From positions 19,025,917 to 19,089,916 of the forward strand of contig CM046832.1 of assembly GCA_025618425.1 (NCBI GenBank): 64,000 nt of DNA, read 5' to 3'. Positions 42,978 to 53,295 of the stretch are shown here, piece after piece. The position numbers and the translations under genes were made by a program. How positions within the stretch are numbered: position 1 is the stretch's first letter; the number at the start of each line of letters is the position of its first letter. A model generated the notes under the pieces. It was given only the letters and a program-made list of their open reading frames with translations. It was not told the DNA's origin and did no database searches. The DNA comes from Heliocidaris tuberculata (Eukaryota; Echinodermata; Echinoidea; Camarodonta; Echinometridae).

Positions 42978-43696
42978 CATCCCCCGGCTGAGAGAGCACC
43001 AAATTAAATCCTGCCTTTTAAGGGTTAAAAAGCTATGAATTGGAATTTTGATTGATGAATTGGAATTTCGATTGGTGAAATCACTGGACCTTATTTTACT
43101 TTCTCCAGCATGTCCAGTTAGCACTGGATTGGCGTAAACAGTTCAGTACCCGTATCCTATTCTTCATATACTCAATGTCCGATTTCTCAGTATGTTATCT
43201 AGCTTGGAGAAAATCCTTTCTTTGTTGTAAGTAAGTCAACGTTGACAGAATCACGTCCTCCCATGATTTCGAACAAAAGATATTAACCCGTAGACTACGG
43301 GAACCGCGTGTCTCCTGTATTAAGTCTATGAGAGTCAAAGAATTCAGTAGTCAACGGGTCAAGGGCAGTTCTAAAAATGCGGAGTTTGTAGTGGTATCAC
43401 TTCCGTATAAACCCGACTTGTTTTGGAAGATGAATGCGCATCACAAAGCGATGTTCTTGCATTGAGACATTACTATGGAAGTTGTATTATCATGATTACA
43501 TGTTCGTTGCAGTTGGTAAGTCAAATCTACATTTACTTTTCTTTTGCTTCTTTTCACTATGAATGGGGGTAAAAATAATGATCTGTATATTATCTTGAGC
43601 ATAAAATATACTTTGAACTATAGCTTGAAAATAGCTTGTTGCAGTCGGATAGTTGCGTTCGCGTCTATATAGATATATACAGATTACGCTCAATAA
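42978..43696. other. No gene recognised
   Basis: Short duplication of GAATTGGAATTT(T/C)GATTG at 43036-43075. No coding frame. Confidence 0.4.
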
Positions 43697-46390
43697 ACAA
43701 ATATTGTTTATTTATGTAAAACTAAGATAGGAGGTGGTGTTGCCATTTATATAGATGAAAAATATGACTTTACAGTACGGTCAGACTTATCTTCTAACAT
43801 GCCAGAATATGATATTTTATTTATTGAATTAACATGTAAGAATCATAAACCTATTGTAATTGGATGTGTTTATAGAGTCCCTAACACAAACATTGAAACT
43901 TTTCTCGATGAATTAAATAAATATTTAGATATTGTAAATAAAAATAATACAGAAGTCTATATCTTGGGTGACTACAATATAAATTTATTGAATCCAAATT
44001 CTCATGCAAAAACAAATTTATTTCTAGAAAATATGTTTTCTCATAACTTGTACCCTTTGATAATCAAACCAACAAGAATATCTAAGACATGTGCAACTTT
44101 GATTGATAACATATTTTGTAATTCTTTAGATAATGCAATTGACTGTGGTTTGTTCATAGCTGATGTCTCTGACCACTTCCCTATATTTTGTGTAAAAAAA
44201 CAGAAAAAGATCATTGTTGAAAGTCAACCACGATTACAGAAAAGACTAATCAATGATGAAAACATACTCAAGTTTAATAGAAAATTATGCGAAGTTGACT
44301 GGAGTTGTGTTTATACCTCTGATAATGCCAATAATTGTTATGATATTTTCATGTCAATCTTTCATTCAATATATGTTGAATGTTTTCCAGAAATGAAACC
44401 AAGGTCACAGAATAAATGTAATTTTCAGAAACCCTGGTTGACAATTGACTTAATGAAATCCATCAAGAAAAAGAATCGAATGTATAAAAAGTTCTTGAAA
44501 AACCACTGTGATAAGTATAAAAATAAGTACATTAAATATAAGAACAAATTGACAAGTTTATTACGTACTGCAAAATCTGAATATTATTATCTTGTCTTCA
44601 ACAAAATAAAGGGTGACACAAAAAGAATTTGGAATAACATAAATGATATACTTGGTAGTAAACGATCTAAGAAGTTACCTTCAGTTATGTATTGTGATAA
44701 TGTCAAATTAAACTCATTAAAAGATATAACAGAAAATTTCAATTCTTATTTTCTGAATATTGGCAAGAAAATTGCAGAAAATATTCCACCTGTAAATATT
44801 TCATATGATTCCTTTTTAACTCTAAATGGGTCACCAAATTCATTATTTCTAAAACCTACTTCAACTCACGAAATACTGAAAATAGTTTCTTCTTTAAATG
44901 TTTCAAAATCAAGTGGACCAGATGGTATAGATCCCAAAGTGATAAAGAAATCTATATTTTGTTTTGTTGAACCATTATGCTACATATTTAATACATCAAT
45001 TTGTACAGGAGTTGTGCCTAATAATTTGAAATTAGCACAGGTAGTACCAGTTTTTAAAAAAGGGAACTCAAATGACTTAACTAATTATAGACCGATAGCC
45101 ATCCTTCCATTGTTCTCTAAAATTCTTGAAAAAATTATTCATGAACGTTTATATAGTTTTTTACAGGTAAATAATGTTTTAACCGATGCACAATTTGGCT
45201 TTAGAAAAAAATTCTCAACTGCATTAGCTGTTTCAAACTTATGTACTCATATACAAAATGAAGTTGAAAAAGATAAATTTTGCATTGGACTTTTTATGGA
45301 CTTGTCAAAAGCATTTGACACAATTGACCATCACATATTATTAAGAAAACTCTATTTTCATGGTGTCAGAGGTGTTGCTTTAAATTGGTTTGAAAATTAT
45401 TTGTCTGAAAGGAATCAGTATGTGATGGTCAATGGTGTCAAATCTTCGATACAGCATAGTCTTTGTGGTGTACCGCAAGGATCCGTCTTGGGCCCTCTTT
45501 TGTTCCTTATATATGTAAATGATATAATTAAATTAAATTCTCTTTTTAAATTTTCCCTGTTTGCCGATGATACATGTGCTGTTATGAGTAACAGTAATAT
45601 AAAAACACTCATCTCATCGGTGAACAGGGAAATTCCAAAAGTCTCCTCCTGGTTCAAAGTCAATAAATTATCTATGAATACAACCAAAACAAATTATGTT
45701 ATATTTAGATCAAGGAACAAGAGAGTGCCCAATGACTTATCGCATATTGTTATTGATAATCTTGTCATTTCTAAGTTGAAGAGTATAAAATTTCTTGGAG
45801 TTACAATCAATGAGTCTTTAGACTGGAGTATACACATTTCAGAAATTTCTAAAACACTCTCTAAATATGTTGGTATCCTATATAAATTGAAATTCATACT
45901 ACCCAGTAATGTTTTGTATATTCTTTACAATAGCCTTGTCTTGCCACATTTAAACTACTGCAACTATATTTGGGGTAATACTTATAAATCACATCTCAAT
46001 AAATTATGTATTTTACAGAAAAGGTCTCTTCGTATAATTACAAAGTCACAAATGCAATGTGCAAGTAAACCCCTTTTTAAAAAGAAGCAAATTTTGCCTG
46101 TACATGAGTTAATTACATTCAATACTCTAATTTTTATGTACTCTGTAAGACATAACATTTTTCCGGAAAAGTATTGTAGTATGTTTACCCAAAATTTCAA
46201 TATTCATTCATATGCAACTCGTCAAAAAGATAATTTTCATCAACCAAAAGTAAGACTTACTTCCTCACTAAATTCACTAACAGTTACCGGTATAAAAAAG
46301 TGGAATCAGTTACCAACTATTCTAAAACAATGCACGACATTATCCTCTTTTAAGAAACTTTGCAGAAATTATTTAATTGATAATTTATAG
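43697..46390 (+). CDS. LINE polyprotein: endonuclease C-part and reverse transcriptase
   Basis: The frame is open from 43697 without a start; the first ATG is at 43799, and residues are numbered from there (863 aa). GGGVAIYI upstream of the ATG and GDYN (57-60), then SDHFP (124-128), belong to the apurinic-type endonuclease. A basic linker leads to SSGPDGIDPK, NYRPIAILPLFSKILEKII, FGFRKKFSTALAV, MDLSKAFD (Asp501), GVPQGSVLGPLLFLIYVND (from 557) and FADD (588-591). The RT catalytic aspartates are intact. Thumb motifs LPHLNYCNYIWG and a KKWNQLP...SFKKLC end complete the protein. It would nick DNA and copy LINE RNA. No internal stop or frameshift is seen, unlike the other LINEs here, but the missing N-terminus makes it non-autonomous. 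Confidence 0.9.
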   Translation, partial: TNIVYLCKTKIGGGVAIYIDEKYDFTVRSDLSSNMPEYDILFIELTCKNHKPIVIGCVYRVPNTNIETFLDELNKYLDIVNKNNTEVYILGDYNINLLNPNSHAKTNLFLENMFSHNLYPLIIKPTRISKTCATLIDNIFCNSLDNAIDCGLFIADVSDHFPIFCVKKQKKIIVESQPRLQKRLINDENILKFNRKLCEVDWSCVYTSDNANNCYDIFMSIFHSIYVECFPEMKPRSQNKCNFQKPWLTIDLMKSIKKKNRMYKKFLKNHCDKYKNKYIKYKNKLTSLLRTAKSEYYYLVFNKIKGDTKRIWNNINDILGSKRSKKLPSVMYCDNVKLNSLKDITENFNSYFLNIGKKIAENIPPVNISYDSFLTLNGSPNSLFLKPTSTHEILKIVSSLNVSKSSGPDGIDPKVIKKSIFCFVEPLCYIFNTSICTGVVPNNLKLAQVVPVFKKGNSNDLTNYRPIAILPLFSKILEKIIHERLYSFLQVNNVLTDAQFGFRKKFSTALAVSNLCTHIQNEVEKDKFCIGLFMDLSKAFDTIDHHILLRKLYFHGVRGVALNWFENYLSERNQYVMVNGVKSSIQHSLCGVPQGSVLGPLLFLIYVNDIIKLNSLFKFSLFADDTCAVMSNSNIKTLISSVNREIPKVSSWFKVNKLSMNTTKTNYVIFRSRNKRVPNDLSHIVIDNLVISKLKSIKFLGVTINESLDWSIHISEISKTLSKYVGILYKLKFILPSNVLYILYNSLVLPHLNYCNYIWGNTYKSHLNKLCILQKRSLRIITKSQMQCASKPLFKKKQILPVHELITFNTLIFMYSVRHNIFPEKYCSMFTQNFNIHSYATRQKDNFHQPKVRLTSSLNSLTVTGIKKWNQLPTILKQCTTLSSFKKLCRNYLIDNL

Positions 46391-46403
46391 AAATCTCAGG
46401 GTT

Positions 46404-46434
<31 letters not shown>

Positions 46435-46705
46435 GAATGCAATACTTCTATCTTTGCTTGTCTGTGTATGTAGTGAATGTGTTGTTTTATTTATTGGATT
46501 TTAAGAAATTATGTTTATTTTCATTACAATTTTGAGGGCCATGCTTTATAAGCATCTTGCTTTTTGTGGTCCTAACCATATTTTGCTCTATTGTAGATTT
46601 TGAACTATTGATATGTATACTTCTTTTGTAAATATGTTTGCTTTTATGGTTGAATAAAATTGAATTGAATTGAATTTAATTGAATTGAATTGAATTGAAT
46701 TGAAT
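43697..46705 (+). mobile_element. CR1/L2/Jockey-type LINE, 5'-truncated, with (TTGAA)n tail
   Basis: A single long frame (43697-46390) is followed by a short 3' UTR with a (GT)n run (46403-46425) and a pentamer tail (46650-46705, TTGAA units). The 5' end is truncated inside the endonuclease. The open frame and clean tail suggest a young insertion. Target duplication could not be identified, which is common for this group. Confidence 0.88.
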
Positions 46706-47399
46706 CTTTTCCAAAAGGAAGACTGGATAACAGTTTTAAAAAAAAGAAAAAAAGAACGCATAGCATTTAAAGGATCGTGGTACATGTTTCGGTCCAGTAT
46801 AATTATTTTTGTGATATACTGAAGTGGTATAATTTTAATTTGAAGGACCCAATATTCCATTTGATCGTAGATATATAGATGATGACTTGTGTTCTGTATA
46901 GTCATGGATTGTATTTCCGAACAACAATGTATTACCGAACGCGTACAGTTAAGCGCCTAAAATGGGTTTTCATACGCGTGGGACTACGCGTATGTTCTCA
47001 ACACAGCCAGACCGCAGGTCGTATGTAAATGAGCAAAAAGGGCTTATTTCATTTCCAGTGCCTGTAATGGCACATTCTCCTTGTAGTCAGTGGGGTGTTT
47101 TGCATGGTCATATTCAAAGTTAATTAAATCAAGAAATTTTAATGCTATGCTCATCAAATTTTCTGGAAAGATAAATGGATAGTTTATCAATGCAGACATA
47201 CCCTGTTTAAGTTATAATTAAAAGAATAAGTAGTTGAAAATATGTGATAAAAGAGTGACACAAAATACTTTTCTTTATAAGATTTCAAGTCAATAAAAGA
47301 CATATAAAAAGTATATGAGCCAAGTATTAAAACGCATATGTATGGAAGCGTTGAAGTTTCATCTTTTACATTATCATATTCAAAACATCCGTACATTTA
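46706..47399. other. No gene recognised
   Basis: AT-rich. Positions 46806-46833 (TTTTTGTGATATACTGAAGT...) recur in inverse orientation at 63971-63998 at the end of the window, so part of this stretch is a dispersed repeat. Confidence 0.45.
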
Positions 47400-47834
47400 T
47401 GACAGGGTCAGGATCCAGCAACATTCAACCCAACTACATAATTTATCCTTGAAATTGTCAAGACCATAGAATCCTAGCACTGTGATTGGCTGGCAAGGCC
47501 ACCCTGCAAGATTATGGCGCGATATTTGGCAAAAGCGCTACGCTAAATTCACGCTTGTTGCCATGGTTCAGACCATGGTTTATGTAAATTAATCTAAATA
47601 AACCATGGCCTGAATTTGCATAAACCATGGTTCTGAACCATGGCAACAAGCGTGAATTTATAGCGCTTTTGCCAACCACCGGCGACCGGCGCGCGTTCAT
47701 TATTGGACCTTTTCAAGTGTATGCGCTAAATCAAGCACATTTATACCACGAAATCTGCATAAACCAAAAACCACCTTTGTGAATTCCGGCCAATGTGTAC
47801 TTTGGTTACATTTTGCTGGATCCTGACCCTGTCA
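47400..47834. mobile_element. MITE with GACAGGGTCAGGATCC ends and inner palindrome
   Basis: TGACAGGGTCAGGATCCAGC at the left and GCTGGATCCTGACCCTGTCA at the right are perfect inverted copies. Inside, 47526-47590 and 47615-47675 form a second strong palindrome (TTGGCAAAAGCGCT...AGCGCTTTTGCCAA with mirrored GTTGCCATGGTTCAGA). AT flanks both ends, a possible 2-bp duplication. Non-coding. Confidence 0.78.
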
Positions 47835-47925
47835 TTAAGTGTACATAAATATTATTTCAATATTTGTAAAGTATAGATATTGTCCTTTACACTCATGGCA
47901 AATTCAGCCTGGCTCATAATAAAAC

Positions 47926-48850
47926 TACACTCTTAAAATGTTGGGTAAATTTAGTTGGGTAACTGCTGGTTGGTTAAAAATATTCCCAAATCTGGGCTAT
48001 TATTAACCAACTGGACACTCGAGTGGTGTAACCAATATTGGTCAATACTTTTTACCTAAATATTGGGCATATATTTACCAACAGTATTTGGTAATTATGG
48101 GTTGGGTACTTGTTGCCCTGTAGTATGTTGTGTAATTTTGTCACATTTCCTTTGCCAGTTGGGTAAATTTTGTTGGGTAACTGATGGTTGGTTAGAAATT
48201 CGCTTTTGCCCAACTTGTGGTAAATATTTTTACCCAATATTGGGGAAAACACTTATATGAATATTCATGAATTTTCAGTAGCGTATGGTTTGGGGTGGCC
48301 CGATTTACTAACTGTCACCGAATGCATAAAAAAATATAAGGGGTATATAAGAGCTTGCACTAGTTTGCACTAACTGGATAGGATAGGACTAGGATAGGAT
48401 AGGTTAAGATATAGGACATGATAGCTTAAAATAGGATAGGTTAGGATTGATTAGGTTAAGACCCAGAAGGACGTAACAAGCAGATTTCATTTTTTTTTTA
48501 CCTAGGTTGGAGGAAAAAGGAAACAATAAATTTGGCAGCTGAATTTGCCCAACCACATGATATTTGTTACCAAACAGCTGAACAAATAGAGGGTTGGGCA
48601 ATCCTATTGGGTAAGATTGGTTGGGCAATAATTACCCAACTGAGAATATAACCAACAGTTGGGCAATTGTAGAGTTGGGTAAAATCTAATGGGTCACCAA
48701 CTGATGGGCAATTTAATTTGCCCAACAACATAGTAAATGGATTGCCCAACATCAGTTGGGCAAATTTTAACCAAAAGTTGTGTGGACAGTTTGTTGCCCA
48801 GTGTTGGTTAAAAATTGGGCATTTTTTTGCCCAAATTTTTTAAGAGTGTA
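47926..48850. mobile_element. TIR element with TTGGGCAA-type internal repeats
   Basis: The ends are TACACTCTTAAAA and TTTTTTAAGAGTGTA. Both halves are packed with TTGGGTAA, TTGGTTA, GCCCAAC and TTACCCAA words. The middle (48370-48465) contains GATAGGATAGG-type repeats. No credible protein. Confidence 0.7.
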
Positions 48851-49035
48851 TGTGAGTTTTTTACAGGTTTACTTTTCATTTCATTTCCATTTTTTGGTCA
48901 TAAAATAACATTATTTTTCACCAATTTTGTCACATTTTTCATAGACAAATAGAGTATGTCATGAATCTCTAATTCCTCCTCTTTTATTTGATGTATAAAT
49001 CATGAGAATCAGTAAATGTTAACCACTCCATTCAA

Positions 49036-49860
49036 TCATTTGGAAATCAGATGTTCCAGGGGATTCCTGCTCATTATGTATTCAGAGACTGACCCAGTCA
49101 AGCAAAACTGGAAATAAAATAGAGCACTTTTGGGGGACCTGCGGTTTGACTGAACACTACTGAAACAAAGAACACAGGGTAGAAGATCATAAAATGAGGC
49201 AAAAAACATAAGTAATATCTTATAGCCTGCTCTCTCGTCACCCCAGTCTTCATCCCGTTGGCCCCAAATCGGGGTAGGTTGTGTCTTTTTCCCATAGGTT
49301 TCACACGTTCGGAAATACAGTACCTTTTTCAAGGGACCAAAACGCCGCGTCGTTGGGAAGGGGTTCACTCGGAAAGGAATCTCCTTTTTAATACCGAAAT
49401 CCGTTCGGGGCCGTTTTTTGTGGTCGCAAAAACTCTTTTCCCCCGCCGCGTCCGCCCTCGCCGTTGCGCGGGTCCGGTGGCATAATTCCACGGCCCGTGT
49501 CTCCCGTATTCCGCGCGCCGCGCCGACCCCGTCGTCGCCGTCGACGTCCCTAAACGTGATTGGGGGAGATTTGGGGGGGGGGGACGGGCAGGCCGAAGGA
49601 ACGGCTGCTTTCCGCGTGGATCCCTTGCACGACGGCGGTGTCGTCGGTCGTGCACCCTCCCTCATATGGCCCCTCACAGGCACGGCATGGCAGGTGACGA
49701 ACAACGTTGTTCACGATGAGTATCAACTTGCATTGTGCGACCCGTGTCAGACGACTCGCGTTAACCATCTTGCTAATCTTACTCTTACCGGGGGGAACCC
49801 CCGTAAGAAAATAATGATGGCATGGGTATGTCCCATAGTGTCACAGGCTCCATAGAGCTC
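49036..49860. other. CpG-rich island, no recognised gene
   Basis: 49330-49760 is strikingly GC- and CpG-rich (CCGCCGCGTCCGCCCTCGCC, GCGCGCCGCGCCGACC) compared with the AT-rich surroundings. Long open frames on both strands follow from this composition. A minus-strand ATG in a fair context (CAAGATGG, 49768) opens a 72-codon frame with a possible GTGAGG donor. It could be a promoter/first-exon CpG island or an rDNA-spacer-like fragment. I found no rRNA core sequence. Confidence 0.4.
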
Positions 49861-50258
49861 CGTGGTATGTGTAGGTATGTATTCCATTGTTTGATCGTAC
49901 ACTTTGTGATCAGTACACCATAGGTATGGCAAGCCATCGGGGTCTACTTACGTCTACTCACCACGCGTACTTGATTTTCGATACACGTACCTATATTGAC
50001 CAATCAGAAGCCAGTATTCAGTACGCGTACTGTTTTTGGTCATCACGTCACGTGTGTTTAAGGGTACGTGTACTTTACTTTTACAGACGTTACTGACCCC
50101 TCCGGCCATAGGTGGCCAAAGGGTTCAGAAGCGTCAGTTAATGTAACGTGTGCTTTGTCATTTAGGTAACGTGTACCTTGACTAGTCATTACGTGACGTC
50201 TATACAATTACGTGTGCTCTGGTCGTTACGTGACGTCAGCTAAGAGTTAGTCTATTTC

Positions 50259-50260
50259 CA

Positions 50261-50292
<32 letters not shown>

Positions 50293-50639
50293 GTCAATAA
50301 AGCAAACCATGTACGTTAATAATATTGTTCAATAAGGGAAGTATAGGGCTTGGCAGGGGCTCAGGGTGTTCAATATATTTCTGTTGGTGACTGATTATTA
50401 ATTCGTCCTATAAATTTTTAGAGTAGTAGTAGTAGGCCTACACTCTTTTTAGCAAACTAACAAAAATCAAAGTAAAGTATAAACCGTGCAGAGTTGGTTT
50501 ATTATTGTCATTACTACTACTACTACTCATTTTTATTTTATTATTATGATCGTTGTTATTACTATCATAATTATCATCTTCATCATTGTCATTATTATTA
50601 TTATCATTATTATTATTATTATTATTTTCATTATTATTA

Positions 50640-50672
<33 letters not shown>

Positions 50673-50710
50673 ATATTAATTTTATTATGGTCACAAAGAT
50701 TTGTCATGAT
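50259..50710. repeat. T-run and (ATT)n/(ATC)n microsatellites
   Basis: A T-run of about 26 at 50267-50292 and a long mixed ATT/ATC tract at 50510-50690. Frames across it are low-complexity. Confidence 0.9.
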
Positions 50711-51130
50711 GAAATTAATGTATAAAGTTTATCCATAAATACCATGTAATGAGCGGAGGAAAGAAAAACAAGTGAGAACTCCCCACATGTACAGCTCATG
50801 TTTACTATATATAGTCAAAGCTATATAGTGCATGCAAAGTATACAAACTTCTACTACATGGACACTATTCACGCTCTTATCCTCCATCTGTTGTGCAATT
50901 AAGGGTCATGACCTCTTGTGGACTCGTCATGACCACTGGAAGGCCGCCTGTTTACCCAAGGGTTAACCAGCTGATATCCAGTGCATAAGGGGTACTAATA
51001 CATGAATGGGGAGATGGCTTGCCTATCCTTAATTGCTATAACCAGGGAATCTTAGTTACATTAATACATTCCCATGCTATAACCAAGGAGTTATCTGCTA
51101 TAACCATTGAAACGAGACATACTCGTCCTC
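50711..51130. other. No gene recognised
   Basis: Diverged CTATAACCA(A/G)GGA repeats at about 51037-51110. Nothing else. Confidence 0.4.
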
Positions 51131-51173
51131 CTCCCCCCCCCCCTTCCCCAGCGAAAAAATGTGAACCCCCTCC

Positions 51174-51204
<31 letters not shown>

Positions 51205-51250
51205 GAAGAAGAAGAAGAAGAAGAAGAAGAAGAAGAAAAAAAAAAAAAAC
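51131..51250. repeat. C-run, A-run and (GAA)n
   Basis: C10 at 51134-51143, A-rich run at 51180-51204, then (GAA)n to about 51236 and another A-run. Low-complexity frames only. Confidence 0.9.
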
Positions 51251-52230
51251 ACTCGTGTAAAATAACAAACGGTTTGTTTTCTAAACAAAGAAAAAAATCT
51301 TCATGGGTTGTTACACTCCTTGGCATTATATACTTGAACTTTGAAAAAGGATAGAAGATTTGTAATCCATGTGGAGGCAGAGCTAGATTCCACTAAATTT
51401 CGTCATAGGGCCTATACTAAGGCCGGGGGTGTATCGGCTGTCAATGTCACACAGGCCTAATGGATATTCTAGTCGCAAAGGCGTTAGTGAAAAGATAAAT
51501 TCAATGTATTCGATAAAACAATTATTTTTTTAAAGACTGAACGTTCGTACGTTATACAGGGAGGGGGCGGGGGGCGGGGATGTGACTGTTGCTGGGATGG
51601 AACAAGAACACACGCAAATTATAATTATAATTATAATTATTATATTATAAATTAAGAGAGATCATTTTCTCAGTGCAGCAGTCTAAATCAGATAAATAAA
51701 GGACAATTTTATCACAGGATTGGCAATTGACAGGAGGGGCATTTGTTCACTCAGGAGATTTTCTTTTGTCAAAGCAAGGACACTTTGCTTGATTTCGGAA
51801 ATCGGCAGAGGGCCCATCGAGCCCCTTGCCGAACCCCGGTTCCGCCGCCATGGTAATGTACATATTATGTTCACTCAATTGATGTTTAAATCATCATCAG
51901 CATCGATCCTTCTTCTCCCCTACCCATTTTTATATAGAAGAGATCGAGCCTCTGTCCCACAAAATCGTGGTCTCGCATGTAGATTGAGTTTCTATAGTAC
52001 GCGATGATAAGTACTTCATCTATTGAAAAAATTTAAGTTTTTTTCAATGTTGCCATACTGCAAAATTATGGTTTTGCGTGTGTTTGGGAGGGGGCAAAAC
52101 TATTTTGTAGCCCACTAACTGATAGAGTTAAATTTCTGCCCCCTCCCTTTTACGCCACCGGGATTCTATCAACATAGGCACTGTTTCCAGTGCTGTTTCA
52201 TCACCAGTATATTATGTAACGGAGCGTGGG
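51251..52230. other. No gene recognised
   Basis: Short GC-richer patch at 51795-51855, otherwise AT-rich with an AATTAT-rich run at 51615-51650. No supported gene. Confidence 0.35.
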
Positions 52231-52235
52231 GACCA

Positions 52236-52440
52236 TGATTTGTGAGAAAATTTTGGTTTTGGTATGGTGAAATTTTGCCTCTTTATTTTAGAGCACTAAA
52301 TTTTTTTTATCGCGGTACAGCAAAATTTATTGTCATGGAGGGGGGGGGGACCAATAAAAGAGGAAAGTGCCCCCCCCCCCGCCCCACGCGGAAATTGCCC
52401 CAGAGTTTATTTTTCGAAGGTAGTTTTTATCGTGTTAGTT
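52236..52440 (+). repeat. Dispersed repeat, copy 1, plus MITE half-arm
   Basis: GTGAGAAAATTTTGGTTTT...TTTTAGAGCACTAA at 52238-52296 recurs in the same orientation at 55645-55691. Downstream, TTATTTTTCGAAGGTAGTTT at about 52405-52424 matches one arm of the 8069-8256 inverted repeat. G10 and C10 runs lie between. Confidence 0.55.
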
Positions 52441-53104
52441 AAGTGGAAAAACACTGCATCTATATTAATCTGCAAGGGAGCGAAGCCACGGAACTACAAA
52501 TCCCCATTCTCTGCCCCCCCCCCCCCCTTTCCTCGGCTTATATGACAGGCCTGGGCAAGTGTCGAGCCCAACAGTCTGAGAGCTAATTTGAAAGTCCTTG
52601 TATATTATTCTATTATTCACTGAGATAAACTATGATATTAACTTGAAACAAACAAATCAATAGCTTATGCATTATTGTAAAGAACAGTCATGTAGACCTG
52701 TAAAAAAAAACCTTTTAATCAAACATAGAGGCCAAATTTTTTGTAGTCGCTCGCAAATAGCTACATATAAGAGGAATTTCACCCTGGTATTTAGTTGATT
52801 TGCATAAAAGCAGAAAATTTATTTTTTTAGTACTGCAGGGCAAATGGGATGGGACCTCACAAGAAACGTCACGGAGTCGGTTGCCAAATTGTGTTTGAGT
52901 GATTACAACTTTGAAAAATTCATAACATTCTCATTTCTAATCAGATTTTACTCAAACTTTTATTGGTCTGTTATTTTAGTTTTCCTCCTTTCTTTAACAT
53001 TTTTAAAACAATGTAAGAAAGAAAAATGTATAAATGTATCTGAATTTTCACTTTTCAGTTTGAAATTCAGTGTTCAGTGACGGCACTGGGATTTTAAAAT
53101 TGCG
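52441..53104. other. No gene recognised
   Basis: AT-rich with a C13 run at about 52515. A 78-codon frame at 52844-53080 lacks any recognised domain. Confidence 0.35.
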
Positions 53105-53295
53105 CAATGGCGGGATGGGGGCATTATAAAAAGAGGAAGTGGGCTTAGCTCATTGGAAGTGATAAGGGGCATTTATAAGAAGGGGAAAGGGGAGGGTACT
53201 TATAAACAAAACAGTAACTTATCAGACAATAAAAGGCTGAATCTACTTGAAAATGTGGGGGTATTGTGCCCCCAGCCCCCTTGGGAGGGGAGGGG
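53105..53295 (+). repeat. Minisatellite-bearing dispersed repeat, copy 3
   Basis: GGGGGCATTATAAAAAGAGG, GGGGCATTTATAAGAAGGGG and GGGTACTTATAAAC units lead to GTGGGGGTATTGTGCCCCCA. Same order and orientation as at 1761-2115 and 21963-22331. Confidence 0.65.

Noticed and set aside
49036..49704. 222-codon minus-strand open frame
   Set aside because: It spans the CpG-rich island, where stop codons are rare, and then AT-rich DNA. No domain is visible and the overlapping plus frame is also open.
49330..49760. rRNA gene
   Set aside because: GC-rich like an rDNA spacer, but no recognisable 18S, 5.8S or 28S conserved core was found.
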